Source: Bacteroidetes bacterium UBA2475 (GTDB taxonomy: Bacteria > Bacteroidota > Bacteroidia > B-17B0 > Aurantibacillaceae). From it: DNA of 64,000 nt. The number at the start of each line of letters is the position of its first letter. Positions within the stretch are counted from its first letter, which is position 1. This document shows, in pieces, positions 53,618-61,685 of the stretch. The DNA is taken from assembly GCA_002342065.1 (NCBI GenBank), contig DDPF01000012.1:186001-250000 (forward strand). The letters are read 5' to 3'. The position numbers and the translations under genes were made by a program. The notes under the pieces are model-generated. The model was given only the letters and a program-made list of their open reading frames with translations. It had not been told where the DNA came from and did not search any database.

Positions 53618-54715
53618 ATGAAAACATTTCACATTTTTGTAGCATTACTTTTTACAAGTATTTTTTCTTCAGCACAAATTTTAAAATCGCTGCCTCCAGG
53701 TGGAAATAAAAAAGCAACAACTATTGAGCAAATTGGTATTACTGACGTTACAATTACATATGATCGTCCCGGAGTTAAAGGCCGCGAAGGAAAAATTTAT
53801 GGAACAGATATTGTACATGTAGGTTTTGTTAACCTTGGTTTTGGTACCAGCAAAGCTGCGCCTTGGCGTGCGGGCGCTAACGAGAATACAACCATTGAGT
53901 TTAGCACCGATGTTAAAATAGAAGGCAAAGATCTTCCTGCAGGAAAATATGGTTTTTTTGTTGCTTACGATCCTAATGAGAGTACACTTATATTTTCAAC
54001 CAATAGCACATCCTGGGGAAGTTATTTTTATAGTGATAAAGAAGATGCTTTACGTGTAAAAATAAAACCGGTTGCATTAGACAAAAGTATTGAAAGATTG
54101 AAATATGAATTCATGAATCAAACCGATAACTCGGCAGTTATTGCTTTACAGTGGGAAAAACTAAGTTTTCCTTTTAAAGTAGAGGTTGATCTTGTAAAAA
54201 CACAATTAGATAATTTACGTTTGGCTTTAAGAAATAAAGATGGTTTTAAGTGGGAAGTTTCTGAACAGGCTGCAAGTTTATGTCTGCAAAACAATACTAA
54301 CTTAGAAGAAGGTCTGCAATGGTCAAGCGACGCTATAAGTTTTGAAAAGAATTTTACAACCTTAAGAACAAACGCAGGTTTACTTGAAAAATTAGGAAAA
54401 AAAGAAAAAGCCGATTCTACTTTAAAAGCCGCAATGGCAATGGGCTCAATGGTTGAACTTCACCAATACGGCAGAATGCTGGTGAACCAAAAAAAGGGGA
54501 AAGAAGCTTTGGAGATCTTTCAATTAAATGCTAAAAAAAATCCGAAACAATTTACAACATACGCCGGCTTAACAAGGGGTTACTCTGCTACCGGTGATTA
54601 CAAAAATGCATTGGTTAATGCAAAGGCAGCTTTGGCATTAGCGCCGGATGACCTTAATAAAAAGTCGGTACAAAGTATGATCGACAAATTACAAAAAGGA
54701 CAGGATGTTAATTAA
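53618..54715 (+). CDS. DUF2911 family secreted protein
   Basis: 365 residues. Signal peptide (MKTFHIFVALLFTSIFSSAQ). The N-terminal 170 residues are DUF2911 (ITDVTITYDRPGVKGREGKIYG, PWRAGANENTTIEFSTDVKIEGK, LPAGKYGFFVAY), followed by a helical TPR-containing region (GKKEKADSTLKAAMAMGSM, ALVNAKAALALAPDDLNKK). Function unknown; secreted or periplasmic. The next TPR gene begins within or right after its stop codon, so they are cotranscribed. Confidence 0.92.
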   Translation: MKTFHIFVALLFTSIFSSAQILKSLPPGGNKKATTIEQIGITDVTITYDRPGVKGREGKIYGTDIVHVGFVNLGFGTSKAAPWRAGANENTTIEFSTDVKIEGKDLPAGKYGFFVAYDPNESTLIFSTNSTSWGSYFYSDKEDALRVKIKPVALDKSIERLKYEFMNQTDNSAVIALQWEKLSFPFKVEVDLVKTQLDNLRLALRNKDGFKWEVSEQAASLCLQNNTNLEEGLQWSSDAISFEKNFTTLRTNAGLLEKLGKKEKADSTLKAAMAMGSMVELHQYGRMLVNQKKGKEALEIFQLNAKKNPKQFTTYAGLTRGYSATGDYKNALVNAKAALALAPDDLNKKSVQSMIDKLQKGQDVN

Positions 54716-54716
54716 T

Positions 54717-55508
54717 ATGCCCGGGAAATTTTTCATATATAGTTTATTTTTGTTAATGTTTTTAAATAAACTATCTGCGCAACAAGGTGACGAATACATT
54801 CGCCTTGCAGATAACTATAAGAAAAACTCAAAAACTGATAGCGCACTTATTTTTTACAAAAAAGCATCTTTAGAATTCCAGGATCTGAAATCTGTTGAAA
54901 AATTGATGAATGCCTATAACCAGATCGGAGTTATCTACACTAGAAAAGATGAGTACGATAGCTCCGCTGTATATTTAAAGAGAGCTTTGGCTAAACGGCC
55001 TTTTCTATCAGACACAAACAATTTAACACTTGCTACGACCTATATTAGTTTAGGAGTAATGTATGGCGCGCAGGATAATATAGAACGGTCGCTCTTCTAT
55101 CATAATAAAGCATTAGCCATTCGAGTTTTAAAATTGGGAGAAAATAGTTCTGACGTTGCGACAAGTTATGGGAATATTGGTAACGTATACCTGCGCACAC
55201 AAGATTATGACAGGTCACTTGATGCGCATTTAAAAGCAATGGCCATCAGGGAAAAAATTTATGGAAAAACGAGTGTTGAGATCGCACAATCGTTTATATG
55301 TCTTGGAAATTTATACCGTGAAAAGAAAGATTATAAAAACTCTTCGGAGTATTTTAATAAGGCCCTCGAAAATAAAATATTGCAATTAGGCCAGGGCCAT
55401 AAAGAGCTTTCAAAATATTATAAGAACCTCAGCGATGTGTATTACTTACAAAGTGATAAAAAGAACGGTGATCTTTATAAAGACAAGGCCGAAGGACTGA
55501 AAAACTAA
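54717..55508 (+). CDS. Secreted TPR protein
   Basis: About 263 residues. Signal peptide MPGKFFIYSLFLLMFLNKLSA followed by about five TPRs of the TPR_12/kinesin-light-chain type (IGVIYTRKDEYDSSAVYLKRAL, YISLGVMYGAQDNIERSLFYHNKAL, YGNIGNVYLRTQDYDRSLDAHLKAM). It probably binds other proteins in the periplasm; partner unknown. The ATG at 54717 follows the DUF2911 stop by one base; an overlapping ATG at 54705 is also possible. Confidence 0.85.
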   Translation: MPGKFFIYSLFLLMFLNKLSAQQGDEYIRLADNYKKNSKTDSALIFYKKASLEFQDLKSVEKLMNAYNQIGVIYTRKDEYDSSAVYLKRALAKRPFLSDTNNLTLATTYISLGVMYGAQDNIERSLFYHNKALAIRVLKLGENSSDVATSYGNIGNVYLRTQDYDRSLDAHLKAMAIREKIYGKTSVEIAQSFICLGNLYREKKDYKNSSEYFNKALENKILQLGQGHKELSKYYKNLSDVYYLQSDKKNGDLYKDKAEGLKN

Positions 55509-55531
55509 AAAAAATTTATAGCTATTTAGTT

Positions 55532-55539
55532 TATTTTTG
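55532..55539 (+). promoter_or_regulatory. TAnnTTTG -7 box for the aldo/keto reductase
   Basis: TATTTTTG is an exact match, 16 bp before the ATG at 55556. Confidence 0.55.
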
Positions 55540-55555
55540 TGTGTAAATTTATTGC

Positions 55556-56506
55556 ATGCAAAAAAGAAAATTAGGCAATACTGATATTACAACATTACCA
55601 CTTGCTTTTGGTGGCAATGTGTTTGGCTGGACAATCAACGAAAAAACTTCTTTCGAATTACTGGATAATTTTGTTGCCGCAGGCTTTACTTTTATTGATA
55701 CAGCTGACGTTTATTCACGTTGGGCATCTGGCGTAGGAGGCGAATCGGAAACCATTATCGGTAACTGGATGAAATTACGCAAGAACCGTAATAAAGTAAC
55801 CATTGCTACAAAAGTTGGGATGGATATGGGCCAGGGAAAAATAGATCTTTCTAAAAAATATATTTTAAAAGCCGTTGAAGATTCTTTAAAAAGATTGCAG
55901 ACCGATCATATCGATCTGTACCAATCTCATAAAGATGATGAAACAACTCCTGTAGAAGAAACATTAGATGCCTACGCACAATTGATAAAAGAAGGTAAAG
56001 TACGTTGGATAGGCGCTTCCAACTTTACTCCTGCCCGTTTAAAAGATTCTCTTGCTGCAAGTAAAAAATATAATTTACCACGTTACGAAACATTGCAACC
56101 GATTTATAATTTATATAACCGTGAAGAATTTGAAAAAGAGTTGCAGGAAATTTGTATTGAGAATAATATTGGTGTGATAAATTATTATGCTTTGGCCGCA
56201 GGCTTTTTAACAGGAAAATACCGCTCAGAAAATGATATTTCTAAAAGTGTTCGCGGAGCAGGTGCGCACCGGTATATGAACGAAAGAGGTTTTAAGATCT
56301 TAAAAGCTATGGATGAAGTGGCTGCTGAGAAAAAAACCAGTCTGGCTGCTATTTCCGTTGCATGGTTAATAGCACAGCCAGGCATAACAGCGCCAATAGC
56401 AAGTGCTACCAGCCATGAGCAATTAAATATAATATTAAAGGCAGCAGAACTTTCTCTGGATAGCACTACCCTTGCCTTCCTTAACCTTGCCAGCGACTGG
56501 AAATAG
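55556..56506 (+). CDS. Aldo/keto reductase
   Basis: 316 residues, (alpha/beta)8 NAD(P)H-dependent oxidoreductase. The catalytic tetrad is visible: Asp48 and Tyr53 in FIDTADVYSRW, the Lys in VTIATKVGM, and the His in LYQSHKDDE. WIGASNF and APIASATS near the end bind the cofactor. It resembles the YajO/Tas-like group acting on carbonyl compounds; substrate unknown. Own promoter; not clearly part of an operon. Confidence 0.93.
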   Translation: MQKRKLGNTDITTLPLAFGGNVFGWTINEKTSFELLDNFVAAGFTFIDTADVYSRWASGVGGESETIIGNWMKLRKNRNKVTIATKVGMDMGQGKIDLSKKYILKAVEDSLKRLQTDHIDLYQSHKDDETTPVEETLDAYAQLIKEGKVRWIGASNFTPARLKDSLAASKKYNLPRYETLQPIYNLYNREEFEKELQEICIENNIGVINYYALAAGFLTGKYRSENDISKSVRGAGAHRYMNERGFKILKAMDEVAAEKKTSLAAISVAWLIAQPGITAPIASATSHEQLNIILKAAELSLDSTTLAFLNLASDWK

Positions 56507-56523
56507 CTCTTCATGGCAAATTA

Positions 56524-56554
56524 TTGCAATATCACATATAATTCCTTACTTTTA
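56524..56554 (+). promoter_or_regulatory. Putative promoter for the Lys/Glu-rich secreted protein
   Basis: TTG (56524-56526) followed after 20 bp by TACTTTTA (56547-56554), one mismatch from TAnnTTTG, and 17 bp before the GTG start at 56572. Confidence 0.4.
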
Positions 56555-56571
56555 TTACACAGTTTTATATC

Positions 56572-58239
56572 GTGAAAAGATCCTTAAAAATAATTACCGT
56601 ATTAGTTTTTTTTGTTGTTACAGTTAATGCTCAATGGTCGCTTAAACTAAACAGTAATGTTTATTTGCGAACATGGAAACTCGACACGAAAGCCAATAAA
56701 GAAGAAAAAGAAATTGATGGGGCAACCGTAACGCTTTTCCAGGGCGGAAAACAAATAAGCCAGGTAACAACCAGTAATGGTGGAGAATTTACTGTAATGG
56801 TACCCAAGGATGGGGAGTTTTACCTTACTGTTTCTTATCCGGGCTGCAATACCAAACGTATGGCCATCAATACGCAAAACGTTCCTGAAAATATGACCAA
56901 AGACGGTTATAAACCATCTTTTGAAATTACCGGTGGTTTTATAATGGTAAAACCTTATCCGGGAATTAATTATTCCGAATTAAGCCAGGACCTTATTAGA
57001 GTTGAATATCTTCCAAATAAAAAAGCTTTTGATGATACTGATGCAGGAACAGAGAGAGGTTTGGGAATTGTTTCAAAGATCTATGCTTCAGAAGACGAAT
57101 TATTCAGTCGTTTTTGTTCTACTAATAAAGCCGGCGATGTTGCTTTAGCTAAGCCTGATTGTCCTCTTGCAAAATCATTGTACGAAAAAGCAATAGCTAT
57201 GATCCCGGGCGAACAATATCCGGTTGTGCAACTAGCAAAAGTTGGTCTGTGTTTAAAAGATAAAGAGTTAGCTGAAAAGAAAGCTGCTGAAGAGGCTGCA
57301 GCCAAAGCAGCTGCTAATGCCAATAAAGAAAAAGAAAATAAAGATGCTGCTGATAAAAAAGCAATTGCTGACGCTATAGCAAAAGCAAACGCCGATAAAG
57401 CAGCCTTGATAAAAGAAGAAGAAGCGAAATTAGCTAAAGCTTCAAAAGAAAAAGCCGCGAAAGAAGATGCTGAAAATGAAAAATTAGCTAAAGAAAAAGC
57501 GGAAAAAGAGAAGAAAGATAAAGAGGCCGCAGATAGATTAGCGAAGCAAAAATTTTATGAAGAAAAAAGAGCAAAAGAAAAAAGCGGTGCGTTGATCGTA
57601 AAACAAAAAACGCCAGAAGAAATAGAAGCAGAAGCGAAATTAGCAAAACAAAAAGAAGGTCAGTATAAATCGCAAGCCGAAGATAAGGAAGCAATGGCTA
57701 AAGATGCTGAAAAGGCAAAAGCTAAATACGAGGAAAACCAAAAAGCTGCAAAAGAAAGAGAACAAAAACAAAAAGAAGGTATGGCAAAATCAAAAGCGGA
57801 AGACGAAGCTGCCATGAAAGATGCTGAAGCAAAAAAAATCGCCAAACAAAAAGAAAGAGAGCAAAAACAAAAAGAAGGTATGGCTAAGTCAAAAGCTGAA
57901 GATGAAGCGGCTATAAAAGCAGATCTTGAGAAAAAAGAAAAAGCAAGGGCTCAACGCGAAGCGGATGAAAAAGAAAAAAAACGTCTCGCTTACGAAACAA
58001 AAACAAAAGATGGTGAAGGCGAAATGGATAAAGGAAATTCTGATCATAGTCTACCACAAGTATTAGGTGGTACTGCTGAAAAATATAAAACAAAAGTTAA
58101 AGCGGCCGACGAATTATTTAAAATGAAACGTTATGAAGAGGCAAAAACAGCCTACCAGGAAGCACTACAATTTAAAGCCAACGATCCTTACGCAACAGGT
58201 AAGTTAGCAGACATTGAAAAACTGACAGCTCCTAAATAA
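56572..58239 (+). CDS. Secreted Ala/Lys/Glu-rich coiled-coil protein with C-terminal TPR
   Basis: 555 residues, GTG start. Signal peptide (ITVLVFFVVTVNAQ), a carboxypeptidase-regulatory-like domain (about 40-100; GATVTLFQGGKQISQVTTSNGG), a globular part to about 225, about 240 residues of charged coiled coil dominated by Ala, Lys and Glu, and a final TPR-like segment (ADELFKMKRYEEAKTAYQEAL). A near-perfect tandem repeat of 33 residues lies in the coil. Function unknown; the shape suggests an envelope-spanning or scaffolding protein. Confidence 0.8.
   Translation: MKRSLKIITVLVFFVVTVNAQWSLKLNSNVYLRTWKLDTKANKEEKEIDGATVTLFQGGKQISQVTTSNGGEFTVMVPKDGEFYLTVSYPGCNTKRMAINTQNVPENMTKDGYKPSFEITGGFIMVKPYPGINYSELSQDLIRVEYLPNKKAFDDTDAGTERGLGIVSKIYASEDELFSRFCSTNKAGDVALAKPDCPLAKSLYEKAIAMIPGEQYPVVQLAKVGLCLKDKELAEKKAAEEAAAKAAANANKEKENKDAADKKAIADAIAKANADKAALIKEEEAKLAKASKEKAAKEDAENEKLAKEKAEKEKKDKEAADRLAKQKFYEEKRAKEKSGALIVKQKTPEEIEAEAKLAKQKEGQYKSQAEDKEAMAKDAEKAKAKYEENQKAAKEREQKQKEGMAKSKAEDEAAMKDAEAKKIAKQKEREQKQKEGMAKSKAEDEAAIKADLEKKEKARAQREADEKEKKRLAYETKTKDGEGEMDKGNSDHSLPQVLGGTAEKYKTKVKAADELFKMKRYEEAKTAYQEALQFKANDPYATGKLADIEKLTAPK
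57754..57930 (+). repeat. 99-bp tandem repeat in the coiled-coil gene
   Basis: The segment encoding EREQKQKEGMAKSKAEDEAA begins near 57754 and again near 57853, spaced 99 bp (33 residues), with silent differences showing it is not brand new. Confidence 0.75.
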
Positions 58240-58244
58240 ATTTA

Positions 58245-58270
58245 TTTCGGGTTTCTCGTTTCGGGTTTCT
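58245..58270. repeat. Short direct repeat TTTCGGGTTTCT
   Basis: Two copies of TTTCGGGTTTCT at 58245-58256 and 58259-58270 in the gap between two plus-strand genes. No function is apparent. Confidence 0.6.
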
Positions 58271-58299
58271 TCATTAAAATCATAAAATTATTTCTAAAA

Positions 58300-58950
58300 A
58301 TGGAATCATCAACTACTCTACCTATATTAAATGCTGTCGAGCTTCGTGTACTTGGCTCACTGATAGAAAAAAGCAAAACCACACCCGATTACTATCCAAT
58401 GACTGTAAATGCATTAACTGCCGCCTGCAACCAAAAAACATCACGTAAGCCTGTAGTTGATTATGATGAGGAAACCGTTATTTCTGCGTTGAACAGTTTA
58501 AAAAGCCAAAGCATCGTTAGCACCGCTGTTGGTGGAAGTATTCGCGCAGTAAAATACAAACATAATTTCACAACTGTCTATCCGCTCACTGATGGTGAAT
58601 TAGCAATACTATGCTTATTATTTTTACGCGGACCACAAACTCCCGGCGAATTAAATACTAATTCAGCAAGATTGCATGAATTCAGATCTTTAGAAGGTGT
58701 ACACGATGCGTTAAATAAATTAATGAACTGTGCCTCGCCTTATATAAAAGAATTGCCAAGACGCGCCGGACAAAAAGAAACACGCTTTATACATTTGTTA
58801 GGCGAAACCGCAAATTATGAAGAAGATGAAACACACGAAGAACCTGTCCGCAAAAATGTAAGTGATCTTGAAGCCCGCCTCGCTGCCGTTGAACAGGAAT
58901 TAGCTGAAGTAAAAGAAACGTTGGCAAAGATCACAAAAGATCTATTTTAA
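58300..58950 (+). CDS. YceH family protein (DUF480)
   Basis: 216 residues. DUF480 layout with two winged-helix-like halves: LNAVELRVLGSLIEKSKTTPDYYPMTVNALTAACNQKTSR at the start (cited as family signature), YPLTDGELAILCLLFLRGPQTPGEL in the second half, and a C-terminal coiled coil (VSDLEARLAAVEQELAEV). YceH proteins are conserved but of unclear function; the folds suggest nucleic-acid or protein binding. Followed by the DUF2461 gene after 16 bp, likely cotranscribed. Confidence 0.95.
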   Translation: MESSTTLPILNAVELRVLGSLIEKSKTTPDYYPMTVNALTAACNQKTSRKPVVDYDEETVISALNSLKSQSIVSTAVGGSIRAVKYKHNFTTVYPLTDGELAILCLLFLRGPQTPGELNTNSARLHEFRSLEGVHDALNKLMNCASPYIKELPRRAGQKETRFIHLLGETANYEEDETHEEPVRKNVSDLEARLAAVEQELAEVKETLAKITKDLF

Positions 58951-58966
58951 AAAATTAAATGAATTT

Positions 58967-59656
58967 ATGAGTAAAGCAGCTATAAAGCCCAGCAATTTTG
59001 AATTTTTAAAGCTTATCAAAAAAAATAACGACCGAGATTGGTTCAATGCAAATAAAGAACGTTATTTAACCGAACTAAAAAATATAGAAGTGGTTGCCGA
59101 TGCATTATTAATTGAAATGAATAAACATGATGTGATCGAAACAGTAAGCGGCAAAAAAAGTCTTCACCGCATTTATCGCGATGTGCGTTTTTCAAAAGAT
59201 AAAACGCCTTACAACTCGCACTGGGGTGGCGGATTTAAACGCGCTACAAAAGCGCGCAGGGGTTCTTATTATTTTCATTTAGAACCCGGCAACTCTTTCG
59301 TCGCCGGCGGTTTTTGGGGTCCTGAGCCGGCTGACCTAAAGCGCATTCGTGATGAATTTGCTTATGATGCTAAAAGTTTTCGTGCTATTTTAAAGAATAA
59401 AAATTTTGTAAATACTTTCGGCGCCTTAAAAGGCGAACAGATAAAGACCACTCCAAAAGGTTTTGAGGCTGATGATAAAGCCATTGATCTTTTACGTTAC
59501 AAACAATTCTTACTTATCAAAAAATTTACTGATAAAGAAGTCATGAGCGCTGATTTTGTAAAAACACTTAATGCCACATTTAAACAGATGCGTCCGTTCT
59601 TAGATTATATGAGCGATGTGTTAACTACTGATGTAAACGGCATCTCAACGATCTAA
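58967..59656 (+). CDS. DUF2461 family protein
   Basis: 229 residues. DUF2461 signatures: FLKLIKKNNDRDWFNANKERY near the start, HRIYRDVRFSKDKTPYNSHWGG and GNSFVAGGFWGPEPADLKRIR. Soluble, function unknown; frequent in Bacteroidota and Actinobacteria. It follows the YceH gene by 16 bp. Confidence 0.95.
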   Translation: MSKAAIKPSNFEFLKLIKKNNDRDWFNANKERYLTELKNIEVVADALLIEMNKHDVIETVSGKKSLHRIYRDVRFSKDKTPYNSHWGGGFKRATKARRGSYYFHLEPGNSFVAGGFWGPEPADLKRIRDEFAYDAKSFRAILKNKNFVNTFGALKGEQIKTTPKGFEADDKAIDLLRYKQFLLIKKFTDKEVMSADFVKTLNATFKQMRPFLDYMSDVLTTDVNGISTI

Positions 59657-59677
59657 CTCCATTTACATATAGTTTCG

Positions 59678-59685
59678 TACCTTTG
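59678..59685 (+). promoter_or_regulatory. TAnnTTTG -7 box, 5 bp before the NlpC/P60 start
   Basis: TACCTTTG is an exact match ending at 59685, with ATG at 59691. If functional, the transcript would start at or next to the ATG (leaderless). Confidence 0.45.
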
Positions 59686-59690
59686 TATTA

Positions 59691-60197
59691 ATGCGAAACT
59701 TCATTCATATTATTTTCTTTGCTCTTATCTTTTCCATTTTTGGATTTACAATAGATCGTTTTGAACTTAACTTTCAAAAGAATAAAATAAATGCTGATAG
59801 TTTAGTGGCTTTCACTAAAAAGCAAATGGGAACAAAATACTGTTATGCCAATTGTAGTCCGAGCGCCGGCTTTGATTGCTCCGGCTTTGTATATTATACC
59901 TTTGAGCATTTTAAAGTAAAGGTTCCACGATCTTCTATTGATTATGCAAATTATGGCAGAAGGGTTGATCCTGATTCCTGTAAAATTGGCGACGTGATCG
60001 TGTTTACGGGTACCAATCCAAAGAACCGCAAACCAGGGCATGTTGGCATAATTCTATCTAATCCGGGAGAAGATATTACATTCATTCACAGTTCATCCAG
60101 CAAAAAATGTTCAGGTGTAAAGATCTCTGGTTTTAAGAACGAACCTTATTATAAATTACGCTTCATTAAAATTGTGAGAGTAGCAGAAATTATTTAA
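59691..60197 (+). CDS. NlpC/P60 (C40) cell-wall peptidase
   Basis: 168 residues. N-terminal signal or anchor (IIFFALIFSIFGFTI). The C40 active site is visible: Cys63 in AGFDCSGFVYYTF, His117 in PGHVGIIL and the third residue in FIHSSSSKK. Probably a D-Glu-diaminopimelate endopeptidase acting on peptidoglycan stem peptides in the periplasm. Followed after 22 bp by the endonuclease III homologue. The DUF1287 protein at 22527 may be a distant functional analogue. Confidence 0.93.
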   Translation: MRNFIHIIFFALIFSIFGFTIDRFELNFQKNKINADSLVAFTKKQMGTKYCYANCSPSAGFDCSGFVYYTFEHFKVKVPRSSIDYANYGRRVDPDSCKIGDVIVFTGTNPKNRKPGHVGIILSNPGEDITFIHSSSSKKCSGVKISGFKNEPYYKLRFIKIVRVAEII

Positions 60198-60219
60198 TTT
60201 TAAGCATAAACATAATTGT

Positions 60220-60849
60220 ATGGCAAACACAGATTGGTCAAAAGCATTAAAACCTTTATTGGATAAATACAAAGGCAAAGCTCATCCTTTAGAGTATAAA
60301 AATTTATATCAATTAGTAGTAATGGTAATTTTATCTGCGCAGGATTCAGATAAGAATATCAATAACCTTGCTCCTGCCCTGTTCAAAGCATTTCCAAATA
60401 TGAAAGCATTGGCAACTGCTTCTGAAAAAGAATTGTTTGAATTTATAAGCAAGGTGCGCAACTTTGGAAATAAGACCAAGTGGCTAATGACATTAGCAAA
60501 AACTCTTAAAGAAGATAAAAATATTCCTTTAACTATGGAAGAGCTTATCGAGCTTCCGGGTATTGGACGAAAATCTGCCAACGTTATTATGCGCGGTGCC
60601 GGTGTAAAAGCTGAAGGTGTTATTGTTGACCTTCATGTTGTGCGTGTTGCACCACGTATTGGTATTGCAAGCGGAACAGATCCTAAAAAAATTGAGAAAC
60701 AAATAATGGATGTTATCCCCGAAAAAGATTGGGGCGAAATTGGAATGGCCATTTCTTTTTTAGGAAGAGAGATATGCAGGCCCACTCATCCGCATCATCA
60801 GGATTGCCCTGTAAGCAAACATTGTTCTTACTTTAAAGAAAATCATTAA
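60220..60849 (+). CDS. nth: Endonuclease III family DNA glycosylase, altered FeS ligand
   Basis: 209 residues. Base-excision repair glycosylase/AP lyase fold: helix-hairpin-helix LPGIGRKSANVIMRGAG with catalytic Lys118, and catalytic Asp137 in VDLHVVRVAPRIG. The C-terminal iron-sulfur loop reads CRPTHPHHQDCPVSKHC: the usual C-x6-C-x2-C-x5-C has His at the second position. The cluster may use a His ligand, be labile, or be absent. Function as a thymine-glycol/AP enzyme is expected by homology. Confidence 0.9.
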   Translation: MANTDWSKALKPLLDKYKGKAHPLEYKNLYQLVVMVILSAQDSDKNINNLAPALFKAFPNMKALATASEKELFEFISKVRNFGNKTKWLMTLAKTLKEDKNIPLTMEELIELPGIGRKSANVIMRGAGVKAEGVIVDLHVVRVAPRIGIASGTDPKKIEKQIMDVIPEKDWGEIGMAISFLGREICRPTHPHHQDCPVSKHCSYFKENH

Positions 60850-60872
60850 TTATTCCTTACTTTAAAATAATT

Positions 60873-60928
60873 GTCACTTCGAGCGCAGTCGAGAAGCGTA
60901 TACGTGTCTCGACTGCGCTCGACATGAC
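60873..60928. repeat. 22-bp-arm inverted repeat (REP-like)
   Basis: Arms 60873-60894 and 60907-60928 are reverse complements with two mismatches around core TCGAGCGCAGTCGAGA, with a 12-nt loop containing CGTATACG. This core resembles a well-known dispersed palindrome in Bacteroidota. It lies just before a bidirectional terminator. Confidence 0.7.
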
Positions 60929-60947
60929 ACGAAAATAATAAAAACAC

Positions 60948-60977
60948 AAAAGGCCGGCATACACTACCGGCCTTTTT
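60948..60977. terminator. Bidirectional terminator between nth and hsp20
   Basis: AAAAGGCCGG (60948-60957) pairs perfectly with CCGGCCTTTT (60967-60976), with T run on the plus strand and A run mirrored on the minus strand. Confidence 0.92.
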
Positions 60978-61008
60978 TTCTGAATATCACCCGTTTGTGT
61001 GTTTGGCT

Positions 61009-61437
61009 TTATTCAATAGTGATTTGTTTTTTTGGCTTTAGCCTCGAGTCTTCACGTTTTCCAACTGTTAAGGATAACAAACCATCCTTGTAATTTGCAT
61101 TTATTTTTTCCGCATCCGCAGTTTCTGGTAATGTAAATGTGCGTTTGAATGAGCCGTAATGAAATTCTCTGCGGGTAACATTTTCGTTCTCCTCACGTTT
61201 TTCTTCTTTACGTTCACCGCTCACAGTTAAAATGTCGTTCTCTACTTCTATCTTAAAATCTTTTTTATCCATGCCCGGCACAGCTAGATCTATTTTAAAA
61301 TCTTCTGCCCTTTCTTTAATATTTACCGATGGCATCCATTGCACCACTTCATCTTTCCATAAACGATCTAAAGTGTCGTTAAAAAATGCCGGGAAATTAT
61401 TTACCCCGTTTCCGTTCTTAAATTTTATCAGTGTCAT
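61009..61437 (-). CDS. Hsp20/alpha-crystallin small heat-shock protein
   Basis: 142 residues. The alpha-crystallin domain spans about 38-140: VNIKERAEDFKIDLAVPGMDKKDFKIEVENDILTVSGERK (family pattern), ADAEKINANYKDGLLSLTVGKRE with the conserved GLLSLTV strand, and a C-terminal IxI-like tail (KKQITIE). Holdase that keeps unfolding proteins soluble in the cytosol. A 10-bp palindrome TAGGCGCCTA at 61484-61493 lies 47 bp upstream and might be an operator; unproven. Confidence 0.96.
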   Translation of the reverse strand: MTLIKFKNGNGVNNFPAFFNDTLDRLWKDEVVQWMPSVNIKERAEDFKIDLAVPGMDKKDFKIEVENDILTVSGERKEEKREENENVTRREFHYGSFKRTFTLPETADAEKINANYKDGLLSLTVGKREDSRLKPKKQITIE

Positions 61438-61483
61438 AGCTTTTATTTTTTTAGGTTAAACTTTTTGTTTTACATTATTAGTT

Positions 61484-61493
61484 TAGGCGCCTA
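61484..61493. promoter_or_regulatory. Palindrome TAGGCGCCTA upstream of hsp20
   Basis: Perfect 10-bp palindrome in an otherwise AT-rich 248-bp gap. Possible operator. Confidence 0.25.
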
Positions 61494-61657
61494 CATACCA
61501 TCAACAAATTGTATTCCACTAAATAAAACGTGACAAAACATGCATATTTTCACATTTTTTTAGAAATGTACAATGAAAAAATTTCAGTTGCTGTGCAAAA
61601 CAAAAGTCATAATGGCATTTTAAAATGAAAAATAAAATCTAAAACAGATCTTTTTAT

Positions 61658-61665
61658 TAGCTTTG
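61658..61665 (+). promoter_or_regulatory. TAnnTTTG -7 box for the MFS transporter
   Basis: TAGCTTTG is an exact match, 20 bp before the ATG at 61686. Confidence 0.55.
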
Positions 61666-61685
61666 AAACACATTTCTTACAGCGT

